Below, piece by piece: positions 15,401 to 21,356 of a stretch of 21,356 nucleotides of DNA. The notes beneath the pieces were generated by a model that saw nothing but the letters and a program-made list of their open reading frames with translations, had not been told where the DNA came from and ran no database searches. The number at the start of each line of letters is the position of its first letter. Position 1 is the stretch's first letter. The position numbers and the translations under genes are program-made. Origin of the DNA: a virus; IMG/VR virus record IMGVR_UViG_3300030380_001980, positions 1 to 21,356 of that record; one strand, given 5' to 3'.

Positions 15401-16322
15401 CGATCAATCGGATAGTAGTAATGATGGGCATCCATTAAGGTTTAGTACAACATCAAACGGTACACACGGAGGCGGTTCAGAATATACAACAGGTGTAACA
15501 ACAACAGGAACACCGGGAAATGCTGGCGCAAAAACAGTTATAACTGTTGCAGCTAGTGCAGCTACTTTGTATTATTATTGTACCCAGCACTCAGGTATGG
15601 GCGGTCAAGCTAACACAAACTCTACCTTTGGTTCAACGCATTTAGAGGGCAGTGTTTTATCTACCGTTTCTGCAAACACAACGGCTGGGTTTAGTATTCT
15701 TGAATATACTGGCACAGGTTCGGCAGTCACTGTTGCACATGGATTAAGTGCTGCACCAGAATTAATTTTATCTAAAAATAGAGATGATGGTGATGGCTGG
15801 AATGTTTATCACTCTTCTTTAGGTGCATCGGCTTATTTGTACTTAAACAGTAGTGGAACAGGTGAGACAGGTGTGTCATATCCGTGGAACGGAACGGCTC
15901 CAACAAGTTCAGTATTCTCCACTAATTCAGCAGGGTCAATAAGTTCAGAAAAAATGATAGCCTATTGTTTTCACTCAGTTGAGGGCTACTCAAAGGTCGG
16001 TTCCTACATCGGGAACGGAGCCAACGATGGTGCGTTTGTCTACACAGGATTTAGGCCAGCTTGGACTATGATTAAACGTGCAGTCGGCGGCACTGACCAT
16101 TGGGTAATTGATGATGTTGTAAGGTCGCCTACTAACGAAATGGCTAATACCCTTTACGCAGATTTATCTAACAATGAATATGATGGCTCGTTATATGGAA
16201 TAGACTTTGTGTCAAATGGCTTCAAAATTCGTGACAATGACGGAAACTATAACGCCAATGGCAATACTTACATTTACCTCGCCTTTGCCGAATCCCCATT
16301 TAAATTTGCTAATGCACGATAG
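12444..16322 (+). CDS. multidomain tail adhesin: LamG, duplicated AHGL-type module, SPRY-like, cupredoxin-like
   Basis: A 1292-residue protein whose ATG directly follows the previous stop. A Gly-rich N-terminus (1-25) is followed by a LamG/concanavalin-like domain (about 33-200; YLTRTP, WTFSCWLKG, RVKFYVNGSQ, YLAEINMIDG). Module 1 (about 234-590) and module 2 (about 852-1290) are duplicates, each with three roughly 90-residue sub-repeats of the form GF.P.W..IK...DT.R or HGLSAAPE. I believe Pfam names this region DUF7483 (from memory). Between them lies a SPRY-like domain (about 640-810; GKWYWE at 665-670). A cupredoxin-like domain is inserted in module 2 at about 951-1055. The carbohydrate-binding folds suggest host-surface recognition. 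The fibre chaperone gene follows. Confidence 0.8.
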   Translation: MSLIQGTGGGLGGAGAPGGSLGSFYSHLLDQSLKFNDDDSQYLTRTPTTTGNRKTWTFSCWLKGASFASSQTIFSTSQNYDSLRYTTTGKFMLLLGNSSSNLQTTALFRDPSAWYNLVVAVDTTQSTSTDRVKFYVNGSQVTSFSTSTYPSLNYDTGFNYTSYSNAIGRRQSTSSLYWDSYLAEINMIDGTALDASSFGETKNGIWIPKDTSGLTFGTNGFHLTFKDDVVSEGFNTVAYAGTAGTQSISGVGFAPDWVWIKKRATAGHVIQDTVRGSFGYIQSNATSAENTTSGNDWFRSFDADGFTVSDTTTSGSATSEWNDSGENYVAWCWEAGGTPTANNSAGVGYTPTAGSVKIDGSNLGSALAGTIPATKISANTARGFSIVGYEATGSAGTIAHGLSAAPEFIIVKHRDQSSTSWPVYYGDNTDVLYLNDTAATTDDANAWNDTSPTSTVFSVGANGGDTNNSLGGSTVAYCFHSVSGYSSIGSYTGNGSTTGPTVTTGFRPAWVMIKSSVGTIGHWLIWDTTRHPSNPNDNVIYANLDNAESVGSSYAIEVTATGFQIKHNGSDVNTSDKTYIYMAFADTREAAFFKDVSTNGNHFTPVNLDYRDSIPDVPTNNFATLNPLSKGSGTVTFSEGNLKSSTSVSLAVAEHGATFTIPKSGKWYWEAAYTGALTGGSVAAIMGIMDIDTQTVGVSGNHLTTTTGDYVSYYTHNSAIYENNVLDSSFSGNEAAATVGFALDIDNGYLFVHLNGTYIGGTPNFSTGANHAAEPNTTRTWLPFFGANGGGTITWTVNFGQDSSFAGTKATDNSNTDDSGHGSFAYAPPSGYLALCSQNLPDVDIIDGSENFNTVLYTGNAGTQSITGVGFDPDLTWAKNRTDDGYHHELYDTVRGDNKRLFSSQADAEATGYLQFISDGFSLTAGGGINTNSKNHVAWNWKSGGATPEKTYVVKVVSDGGNKYRFDDFGTSAVTLNLQEGGTYTFDQSDSSNDGHPLRFSTTSNGTHGGGSEYTTGVTTTGTPGNAGAKTVITVAASAATLYYYCTQHSGMGGQANTNSTFGSTHLEGSVLSTVSANTTAGFSILEYTGTGSAVTVAHGLSAAPELILSKNRDDGDGWNVYHSSLGASAYLYLNSSGTGETGVSYPWNGTAPTSSVFSTNSAGSISSEKMIAYCFHSVEGYSKVGSYIGNGANDGAFVYTGFRPAWTMIKRAVGGTDHWVIDDVVRSPTNEMANTLYADLSNNEYDGSLYGIDFVSNGFKIRDNDGNYNANGNTYIYLAFAESPFKFANAR
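15294..15608 (+). other. cupredoxin-like domain inside the adhesin (residues about 951-1055)
   Basis: The segment starts with YVVKVV and continues with LNLQEGGTYTFDQSD, then GHPLRFST with His996, and ends YYYCTQHSGMGGQ with Cys1046, His1049 and Met1052. His...Cys-x2-His-x2-Met is the type-1 copper ligand pattern with amicyanin-like C-terminal spacing. The 50-residue gap between the first His and Cys is close to that in plastocyanin. It lies between sub-repeats 1 and 2 of the second duplicated module; module 1 has only a linker there. Whether copper is bound is unknown. Confidence 0.7.
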
Positions 16323-16333
16323 GAGAATACAAA

Positions 16334-16903
16334 ATGCCGTGGAAATATAGCGGAAGAATTTTAAGGCCGGGTAAGGCTTGGACAGATAATAACGGAACCT
16401 TACACTCCGCATTATGGATGCGTTATGATGATGCATGGAAAACTAAATACGGAATTGTGTGGGAAGATGCTGCTGCATCAGAAGCACCCTTTGATAATAG
16501 ATTTTATTCTGGTAGACAAGCAGATGGTACGTTAATACCTCGTTCACTGACAGATGTCAATCAAGTTGATGAGGATGGCAATCCTGTCAATGACGATGAT
16601 GGCAATCAGCTTGTTACGCTTGGTTTGAAGTCTAACGCTATAGCTCTAGCCAAAACAGAAGCTGCTGGACTGCTTGCTCCATACGATTGGTATGTAACTA
16701 GGAAGTCAGAGAAATCTACAGCAATTCCAAGCGCAGTCAGCACTTACAGAGATGCCGTGAGGACGGCTTGCGCAGCTATAGAAACCTCAATCGGCAATGC
16801 AAGTGACTTGTCTGCGTTCATGGCACTCTATAATACGCCTATGGACAGCGATGGTAAGCCAACTGGCAATGCGCCGATCAATGACTGGCCGGATACAATT
16901 TAA
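16334..16903 (+). CDS. tail fibre assembly chaperone-like protein
   Basis: A 189-residue protein with AGGAGA at 16321-16326 before the ATG. The N-terminal half (MPWKYSGRILRPGKAW, then WMRYDDAWKTKYGIVWED) may contact the adhesin or the virion. The C-terminal part reads LLAPYDWYVTRKSEKSTAIP then AVSTYRDAVRTAC. This resembles tail fibre assembly proteins (Caudo_TAP/DUF4376-like), where '(A)P.DW...' is followed by 'YR..(V/L)R'. It ends with PINDWPDTI. Such proteins help fibre trimers fold and usually lie directly after the fibre gene, as here. A minor structural protein is the alternative. Its stop overlaps the next start as TAATG. Confidence 0.65.
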   Translation: MPWKYSGRILRPGKAWTDNNGTLHSALWMRYDDAWKTKYGIVWEDAAASEAPFDNRFYSGRQADGTLIPRSLTDVNQVDEDGNPVNDDDGNQLVTLGLKSNAIALAKTEAAGLLAPYDWYVTRKSEKSTAIPSAVSTYRDAVRTACAAIETSIGNASDLSAFMALYNTPMDSDGKPTGNAPINDWPDTI

Positions 16904-17133
16904 TGGAAGTATCTAGCATGATGTTCTGGAATATTATTCTTACGCTTGTAATAGCACCTGCGTTCTGGATGTTTAGATCAATGATGGCAGAGGTAAAGCG
17001 TATAGATATATTATTAAACAGAACACGGGAAGACTACGCAACTAAGAGTGAACTTAGAGATGATATGGCAAGAGTCATGGAAGCATTACATCGTGTCGAA
17101 GATAAATTAGATAGAGCATTACAAAAGGACTAA
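16903..17133 (+). CDS. small membrane protein with coiled coil (holin candidate)
   Basis: A 76-residue protein starting at ATG 16903, which shares one base with the upstream TAA; no ribosome site is seen, so it is probably translated by coupling. One hydrophobic segment (about residues 7-25, FWNIILTLVIAPAFWMF) is followed by a charged helical region, EVKRIDILLNRTREDYATKS, and a heptad-like end, MEALHRVEDKLDRAL. A single N-terminal membrane helix with a cytoplasmic or periplasmic coiled coil fits a small class II/III-like holin, or a structural membrane-interacting protein used at entry. No endolysin or spanin gene is visible nearby, so the lysis role is not secured. Confidence 0.65.
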   Translation: MEVSSMMFWNIILTLVIAPAFWMFRSMMAEVKRIDILLNRTREDYATKSELRDDMARVMEALHRVEDKLDRALQKD

Positions 17134-17136
17134 ACA

Positions 17137-20004
17137 ATGGCAATGTTTAAAGCATTTAAGCCTAGTGGCATGGAAAAGATAGCACGTTCTATGGGCTATC
17201 AAGGTAGTATGGATGGGTTTCAAAACTATCTTTCACAAGACCCTATGCGACAGCAGCAAATGAGTAACTTTCAAAACAAAGCTATGCAGATGGCAGCAGG
17301 TGGTATGGTTAATAACTACAAAAAAGGTGGTGCAGTACCACCACGCCGTACTGAAATCAAAGGCCAAGACCATATGCTTGCCTACATCACACCGCAAGAG
17401 GCTGAGTTGCTAAAAGCGCATGGTGGTTCAGGTAAGCCGGGTCCAATGGGTATTCCTTCTTTTGAGGATGGCCCAGCAAACGTAACTTCTTATCTTGTAC
17501 CTACTGGTAGCGGTGTCGGGGAAGAACAAGAATATAAAAGAGTATATATAGGCTCTAGTCAAGACACTATAGCAAACAGGGCAGCAGGTTCTGGCGATCT
17601 TTCTAATCAATTACAGGGTACATCTCCGGGTGTCTTACCTGTAGATGTTCCTTATGAAGTAGCGGCAGCAATCAATCCAAACTTTGCTGCTACACAAGAA
17701 TATTATGATTCATTACAGTCTACTGATGAAGGGATGCCCGTTGAAGATACTACTCCGCAAGGACCAACAGACCTAACAGGGCAGTATGGTGATCAAATAG
17801 CAGATAATATGGCTAATAATGTACAAACATTTGGTACTACTTTTAGACCTAATAATACGCCGCCATTACTTAACACTGCTTTTGTTGATAATGCAGGGCA
17901 AACATATGTAAATACTTCTGGTGTGCAACGAGCCGTTGCTGGACAACCAATAATGCCAGAGTTACCAAATGAGTTGGATGCTCGTAGAAAACTACCTAAG
18001 TTACCAAATGAGTTGGATGCTTATGCTACTGGTGGTGTTGTAACGAACCCTACAGGTACACAAGCAGGTACACCTACTGTAACTCAGCCTACTGTTTCTC
18101 AAGATGGACAACCTACTATTGGTCAGTTTACAGTAGAGCAAATGTATCAACCCGGTGTGCCTATCGGTGGTACGACTATAGCTGCTGAAACTCCTTATGA
18201 TGCATCACAAGACATTGCTGCAGGTACAGGTACTCTTACAGGTAGCGTTGCTGTGCCTACAGCCACTGCTGCAGCCTCACAGGCACAGCAGATTACCCCA
18301 TCACAAGCAAACACAATGCAAGTTGAACAAGTTGCAGGTGACGTAAATGCAGCATTAGATGCTACTCAAGCTGCGCAGTCCAATCCGAACGATCCTAGAC
18401 TGGATATACAAGCAGCACAACAAACACAATCTTCTGTGGGTAATTTGCAAGCGGCGCAGGGTACTTCTTTTCTTATTAATAATCCTGTACAAAGACAACT
18501 ACAGAATGGTGAGTTAATTAGTGGCACAGGTGTTGATGCTGCTAAAGCTGCTGCACTAACTGCACAGACACAAGCTGCTGCTGCACAGGCTAATCCATCT
18601 GCACAAACTATGGTAGCCAATCAGCTTGATGGCTTGATGCAAGATTTTGATGGTGGTGCTACACCAGCATGGGCTGCAGGAGCCATGAGAGCCGCTACAG
18701 CAGCTATGGCTGGACGTGGGCTAGGTGCATCATCTCTTGCTGGGCAAGCTGTTGTACAGGCTGCTATGGAGTCTGCAATGCCTATCGCAATGGCAGATGC
18801 ACAAACAGTAGCTAAGTTTGAATCACAGAACTTATCCAATCGTCAGCAGTCAGCTATGCTTGCTGCAGAGCAACGTGCTAAGTTTATGGGTCAAGAGTTT
18901 GATCAGGTATTTCAAACTAAAGTAATGAATGCTAGTAAAATTAGTGACATTGCAAACCAAAACTTTACAGCGGAACAGCAGGTGCAACTAGAGAACTCAC
19001 GTGCTGTTAACACAATGAACTTGGCTAACTTGAATAATAAACAGTCTCTTGTAATGGCAGAGGCGGCTGCACTAGCACAACTTGATGTAGCTAATCTAAG
19101 TAATCGTCAACAGGCTGCAGTGCAAAATGCACAGAATTTCTTGCAGGTTGATATGGCTAACTTGTCTAATCGCCAACAGACAGAATTGTTTCAAGCGCAA
19201 CAGCGGGTACAAGCATTGTTTACAGATCAAGCTGCTACCAATGCTGCTGCACAGTTTAATGCCTCTAGTCAGAATCAAACAGATCAGTTCTTCCAACAAC
19301 TTGGATCACAAGTGTCTCAATTCAATGCTACGCAGCGAAATGCACAAGCACAATTTAATGCAGGACAAACTAACACAGTTAATCGTTTCAATGCAGAAAT
19401 AAACAATCAACGTGATCAGTTTAATGCAAATAATCAAATGGTAATTGCACAATCTAATGCTACTTGGCGCAGACAAATTGCTACAGCGGACACTGCTGCA
19501 GTTAATCGTGCTAATGAATTAAATGCTAACGCTATCTTGGATATTAGTAAACAAGCGTACAGTAATCTGTGGAACTACTATGCAGATACTATGGAGTGGG
19601 CATGGACATCTGCAGAAAATCAAATTGACCGTAATAACGCTTTGGCTATTGCTGAATTAGATGCTAATACACGTAGTAAAGTTGCAGCAGAAGGCTCTTC
19701 AGGTGCAGCAGGTAACGCTATTGGTAGCTTAATTGGTACACTAGGCAGTGCATGGATTTTATCTGGTGGGCTTTGTTGGGTTGCTCGTGAGGTCTATGGC
19801 AAACAAAATGTACAGTGGTTTATTTTCCGTACATGGTTACAGTACGATGCACCTAAGTGGTTTAAAAAATTATACATGACACACGGTGAAAATTATGCTA
19901 AACTAATTGCTAAAGTACCGCCATTAAAATGGGCAACTAAAAAACTCATGGACATGGTAGTGGAGAATAAAAGGGAGAAACACAATGTCTCGTGCGCACA
20001 CTGA
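17137..20004 (+). CDS. long helical virion protein with strict 11/22-residue repeats
   Basis: A 955-residue protein with AAAGGA at 17124-17129. The N-terminus (1-120) has MAAGGMVNNYKKGGAV, then HMLAYITPQEAELLKAHGG. The middle (about 120-480) is Thr/Pro/Gln-rich and probably disordered. From 565 comes a helical rod: 22-residue units (NLSNRQQ-like at 565, 609, 631, 653, 675), then 11-residue units (FNA-like at 707, 718, 729, 740, 751, 762, 773, 795). After a small Gly/Ala hydrophobic stretch (about 857-875) a C-terminal domain reads CWVAREVYGKQNVQWFIFRT and ends KKLMDMVVENK. An internal or ejection protein, or a short tape-measure-like rod, is the best inference. It overlaps the next gene by 20 bases. 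Confidence 0.7.
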   Translation: MAMFKAFKPSGMEKIARSMGYQGSMDGFQNYLSQDPMRQQQMSNFQNKAMQMAAGGMVNNYKKGGAVPPRRTEIKGQDHMLAYITPQEAELLKAHGGSGKPGPMGIPSFEDGPANVTSYLVPTGSGVGEEQEYKRVYIGSSQDTIANRAAGSGDLSNQLQGTSPGVLPVDVPYEVAAAINPNFAATQEYYDSLQSTDEGMPVEDTTPQGPTDLTGQYGDQIADNMANNVQTFGTTFRPNNTPPLLNTAFVDNAGQTYVNTSGVQRAVAGQPIMPELPNELDARRKLPKLPNELDAYATGGVVTNPTGTQAGTPTVTQPTVSQDGQPTIGQFTVEQMYQPGVPIGGTTIAAETPYDASQDIAAGTGTLTGSVAVPTATAAASQAQQITPSQANTMQVEQVAGDVNAALDATQAAQSNPNDPRLDIQAAQQTQSSVGNLQAAQGTSFLINNPVQRQLQNGELISGTGVDAAKAAALTAQTQAAAAQANPSAQTMVANQLDGLMQDFDGGATPAWAAGAMRAATAAMAGRGLGASSLAGQAVVQAAMESAMPIAMADAQTVAKFESQNLSNRQQSAMLAAEQRAKFMGQEFDQVFQTKVMNASKISDIANQNFTAEQQVQLENSRAVNTMNLANLNNKQSLVMAEAAALAQLDVANLSNRQQAAVQNAQNFLQVDMANLSNRQQTELFQAQQRVQALFTDQAATNAAAQFNASSQNQTDQFFQQLGSQVSQFNATQRNAQAQFNAGQTNTVNRFNAEINNQRDQFNANNQMVIAQSNATWRRQIATADTAAVNRANELNANAILDISKQAYSNLWNYYADTMEWAWTSAENQIDRNNALAIAELDANTRSKVAAEGSSGAAGNAIGSLIGTLGSAWILSGGLCWVAREVYGKQNVQWFIFRTWLQYDAPKWFKKLYMTHGENYAKLIAKVPPLKWATKKLMDMVVENKREKHNVSCAH
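17960..18021 (+). repeat. exact 23-base direct repeat, period 39
   Basis: Identical 23-base copies lie at 17960-17982 and 17999-18021 inside the long virion protein gene. They encode LPNELDA twice, the first followed by RRK and the second by YAT. Nucleotide identity points to a recent in-frame tandem duplication of 13 codons in a flexible region. Confidence 0.8.
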
Positions 20005-20203
20005 TATAGTAAGAGCATATTATAATATGGATATAGAAAATATGCCTAGTGATAAACCTACAAAGTCAACAAGTGGGTTATTGTCAAAGAAAACATCAAG
20101 TAATAATATGAGTGAGGGTTTAGATTTATCTAATCCAGCAGTTCGTGTAGCAAAACAAATGCAAGTTATACGCAAGCACAGGGATGAAATTAAAAATGGC
20201 TGA
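19985..20203 (+). CDS. small basic protein of unknown function
   Basis: A 72-residue protein with a good ribosome site (AGGGAG at 19972-19977). It starts MSRAHTDIVRAYYNMD, has a Ser/Lys-rich linker with GLLSKKTSS, and ends with a helical basic part, NPAVRVAKQMQVIRKHRDEI. It overlaps the gene before (20 bases) and after (8 bases). It has no membrane segment or known motif. Its position among virion genes suggests a minor structural or assembly protein; I do not recognise the family. Confidence 0.65.
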   Translation: MSRAHTDIVRAYYNMDIENMPSDKPTKSTSGLLSKKTSSNNMSEGLDLSNPAVRVAKQMQVIRKHRDEIKNG

Positions 20204-20690
20204 AGAAATGTTTGATGCTCCTATCCCCGGTATGTCTTTAACACACGAGTTAGGGGCAAGACCTTGGCAACAACCATCACAGTTTCCTACTGTAGATGAT
20301 GCTATTGAATACTATATGGCAAGCATGACATCCGAAGAATACATGGAACAACTAATTGACATTTTAGAAATGGGTGTACCTGTTACGTCCATTGCAAATA
20401 GTATGCAGTTAGCTAGTGTGATGGAAGGTAAACATACTGTTGATGTAGGTATGCTAGTTGTGCCATTGCTTATGGAACTTATTATGATGTTAGGGGATAG
20501 TGCAGGTATTGAATACGAAACAGGGTTACAAAATCCAGATGCAAATAAACCACGGGATTCTCAGCTTGCTAAGTATGCTATGAAATATAAAAAGAGTATA
20601 GATAAAGTTGATTTAGAAGAATTAAAAGAAGCTGACACAGAAGATGATAAAGACGATGAGCCTAAAGGCTTGATGGCAAGGAGAACATAA
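20196..20690 (+). CDS. conserved small virion-region protein, unknown function
   Basis: A 164-residue protein from ATG 20196, which overlaps the upstream stop within ATGGCTGA. ATG 20184 would add four residues (MKLK) and is less likely, because AGGG at 20180-20183 then lies too close. The N-terminus is MFDAPIPGMSLTHELGARPW, followed by YYMASMTSEEYMEQLIDILE and a helical hydrophobic part with VGMLVVPLLMELIMMLGD, which may be buried rather than membrane. The end is acidic (EELKEADTEDDKDDEP) with a short basic tail, GLMARRT. From memory, related 'DAPIPG' proteins occur in structural regions of marine phages. The function is unknown; a virion component is inferred from context. Confidence 0.7.
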   Translation: MAEEMFDAPIPGMSLTHELGARPWQQPSQFPTVDDAIEYYMASMTSEEYMEQLIDILEMGVPVTSIANSMQLASVMEGKHTVDVGMLVVPLLMELIMMLGDSAGIEYETGLQNPDANKPRDSQLAKYAMKYKKSIDKVDLEELKEADTEDDKDDEPKGLMARRT

Positions 20691-21356
20691 TGGGATTGTT
20701 TAGTGGAAGTTTTGGTACAGGTTTAATCACTGGTTTAGCGTCTAGTGTAGATAGGTCTATGCGTGATGCTATTACTAGACGCAATAGCGAGATGAGTGAG
20801 GCACGTAAATATTTGGCAACTAGGACAGCCGCTAAACGAGATGCTGCTGAAGCCAAAAAACTTAAACAAGATGAAGCTAATCAACTTGCCTTTGATGCTC
20901 TTGCAACACAGTTAGGTGGCGATACCGATTTAACCTATGCAGCATTTAAAAGACTAGGTACTGCTGAAGACGTGCAGTCTTATCTTGCAGACGTTAAGAC
21001 TACACGTAAAGCATTACAACCCGGAGAAGTATATGATCCTAAAGCAGATTTTACAGGTTATCAAAAGGGTAAAACTCCAGTAACTAGAGAAGCTGCACTA
21101 AGTGATCTTTCTATTCCTATGCCAGCTATTAGTAAAATATCTGGATCAGACCTTGGCATAGATGATCAAATCGGGCGTATGTTTGGTAGAGAAGGTCAGG
21201 CCGCAGATAAAGCAGCGGCTAGACTTAATGAAAGATTTGCAAGTGATGCACCTGCTGCACGTACACCACTAACAGGTACAGGTACAGTTACAGGTATAGA
21301 TTTATCTAGGCAGACTGCTGCACAGGAAGCTGGGTTTGCCGCTACTAAACGTGACA
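20690..21356 (+). CDS. probable internal virion protein, N-terminal part (runs off the window)
   Basis: Open reading from ATG 20690 (overlapping the upstream TAA as TAATG) to the window edge, 222 codons with no stop. GGAGA at 20680-20684 gives a ribosome site. The start MGLFSGSFGTGLITGLASSV is Gly-rich and mildly hydrophobic. A long charged Ala-rich helix follows (SEARKYLATRTAAKRDAAEA), then a helical region with YAAFKRLGTAEDVQSYLADV. A small amphipathic Gly-rich N-terminus before long helices is common in internal or ejection proteins of podoviruses. No lytic enzyme motif is present in the visible part, but such a domain could lie further downstream. Confidence 0.65.
   Translation, partial: MGLFSGSFGTGLITGLASSVDRSMRDAITRRNSEMSEARKYLATRTAAKRDAAEAKKLKQDEANQLAFDALATQLGGDTDLTYAAFKRLGTAEDVQSYLADVKTTRKALQPGEVYDPKADFTGYQKGKTPVTREAALSDLSIPMPAISKISGSDLGIDDQIGRMFGREGQAADKAAARLNERFASDAPAARTPLTGTGTVTGIDLSRQTAAQEAGFAATKRD

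Noticed and set aside
1-21356. CRISPR array, insertion sequence, integrase or attachment site
   Set aside because: No regularly spaced repeats, transposase or recombinase motifs were found; all repeats seen are in-frame within structural genes.

Overview
The window is the late structural region of a tailed bacteriophage. Every gene I can support lies on the + strand, packed end to end with short overlaps or gaps of 0-60 bases. The one large gap (5216-5451) looks regulatory. The order is terminase large subunit (3' end only), portal, scaffold, major capsid, a small structural protein, a T7-type tail tube pair, fibre proteins, fibre chaperone, small membrane protein and large helical virion proteins. 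A T7-type tail tube pair without a long tape-measure gene suggests a short-tailed podovirus. Terminase sits directly upstream of portal, unlike T7 itself. The AT-rich DNA, GNI.L.PNGTG fibre repeats, LamG/SPRY/AHGL.AAPE adhesin domains and 'VRDDIP.QLSEGEF' proteins are, from memory, typical of marine environmental phages. The host cannot be named from this sequence.

Layout: 1-167 terminase C-terminus; 177-2324 portal; 2248-2469 small helical protein; 2474-4243 large unknown protein; 4221-4343 a 40-residue ORF linking it to scaffold; 4340-5215 scaffold; 5216-5451 promoter, dyad and structured leader; 5452-6528 major capsid; 6541-7017 probable decoration protein; 7024-7057 strong hairpin; 7075-7764 and 7775-9955 tail tube pair; 9960-12443 repeat fibre; 12444-16322 multidomain adhesin; 16334-16903 fibre chaperone; 16903-17133 small membrane protein; 17137-20004 long helical virion protein; 19985-20203 and 20196-20690 small conserved proteins; 20690-end a partial gene.

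How it fits together: portal, scaffold and capsid build the procapsid and terminase fills it. The tail tube pair seals the portal and carries the fibres. The two fibre genes and chaperone form the host-recognition cassette. The genes after 16903 probably supply a membrane function (lysis is possible) and internal or ejection proteins. Capsid expression appears separately boosted by the promoter and leader at 5216-5451, and the hairpin at 7024-7057 could reduce transcription into the tail genes.

The most notable items are: (1) a cupredoxin-like domain with all four type-1 copper ligand positions, inserted in one of two duplicated modules of the adhesin; (2) the capsid leader, with a near-consensus promoter, an overlapping dyad and two mutually exclusive RNA pairings; (3) strict 11- and 22-residue periodicity in the 955-residue protein; (4) a 40-residue ORF overlapping both neighbours. 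No tRNA, integrase, CRISPR or insertion sequence was seen.
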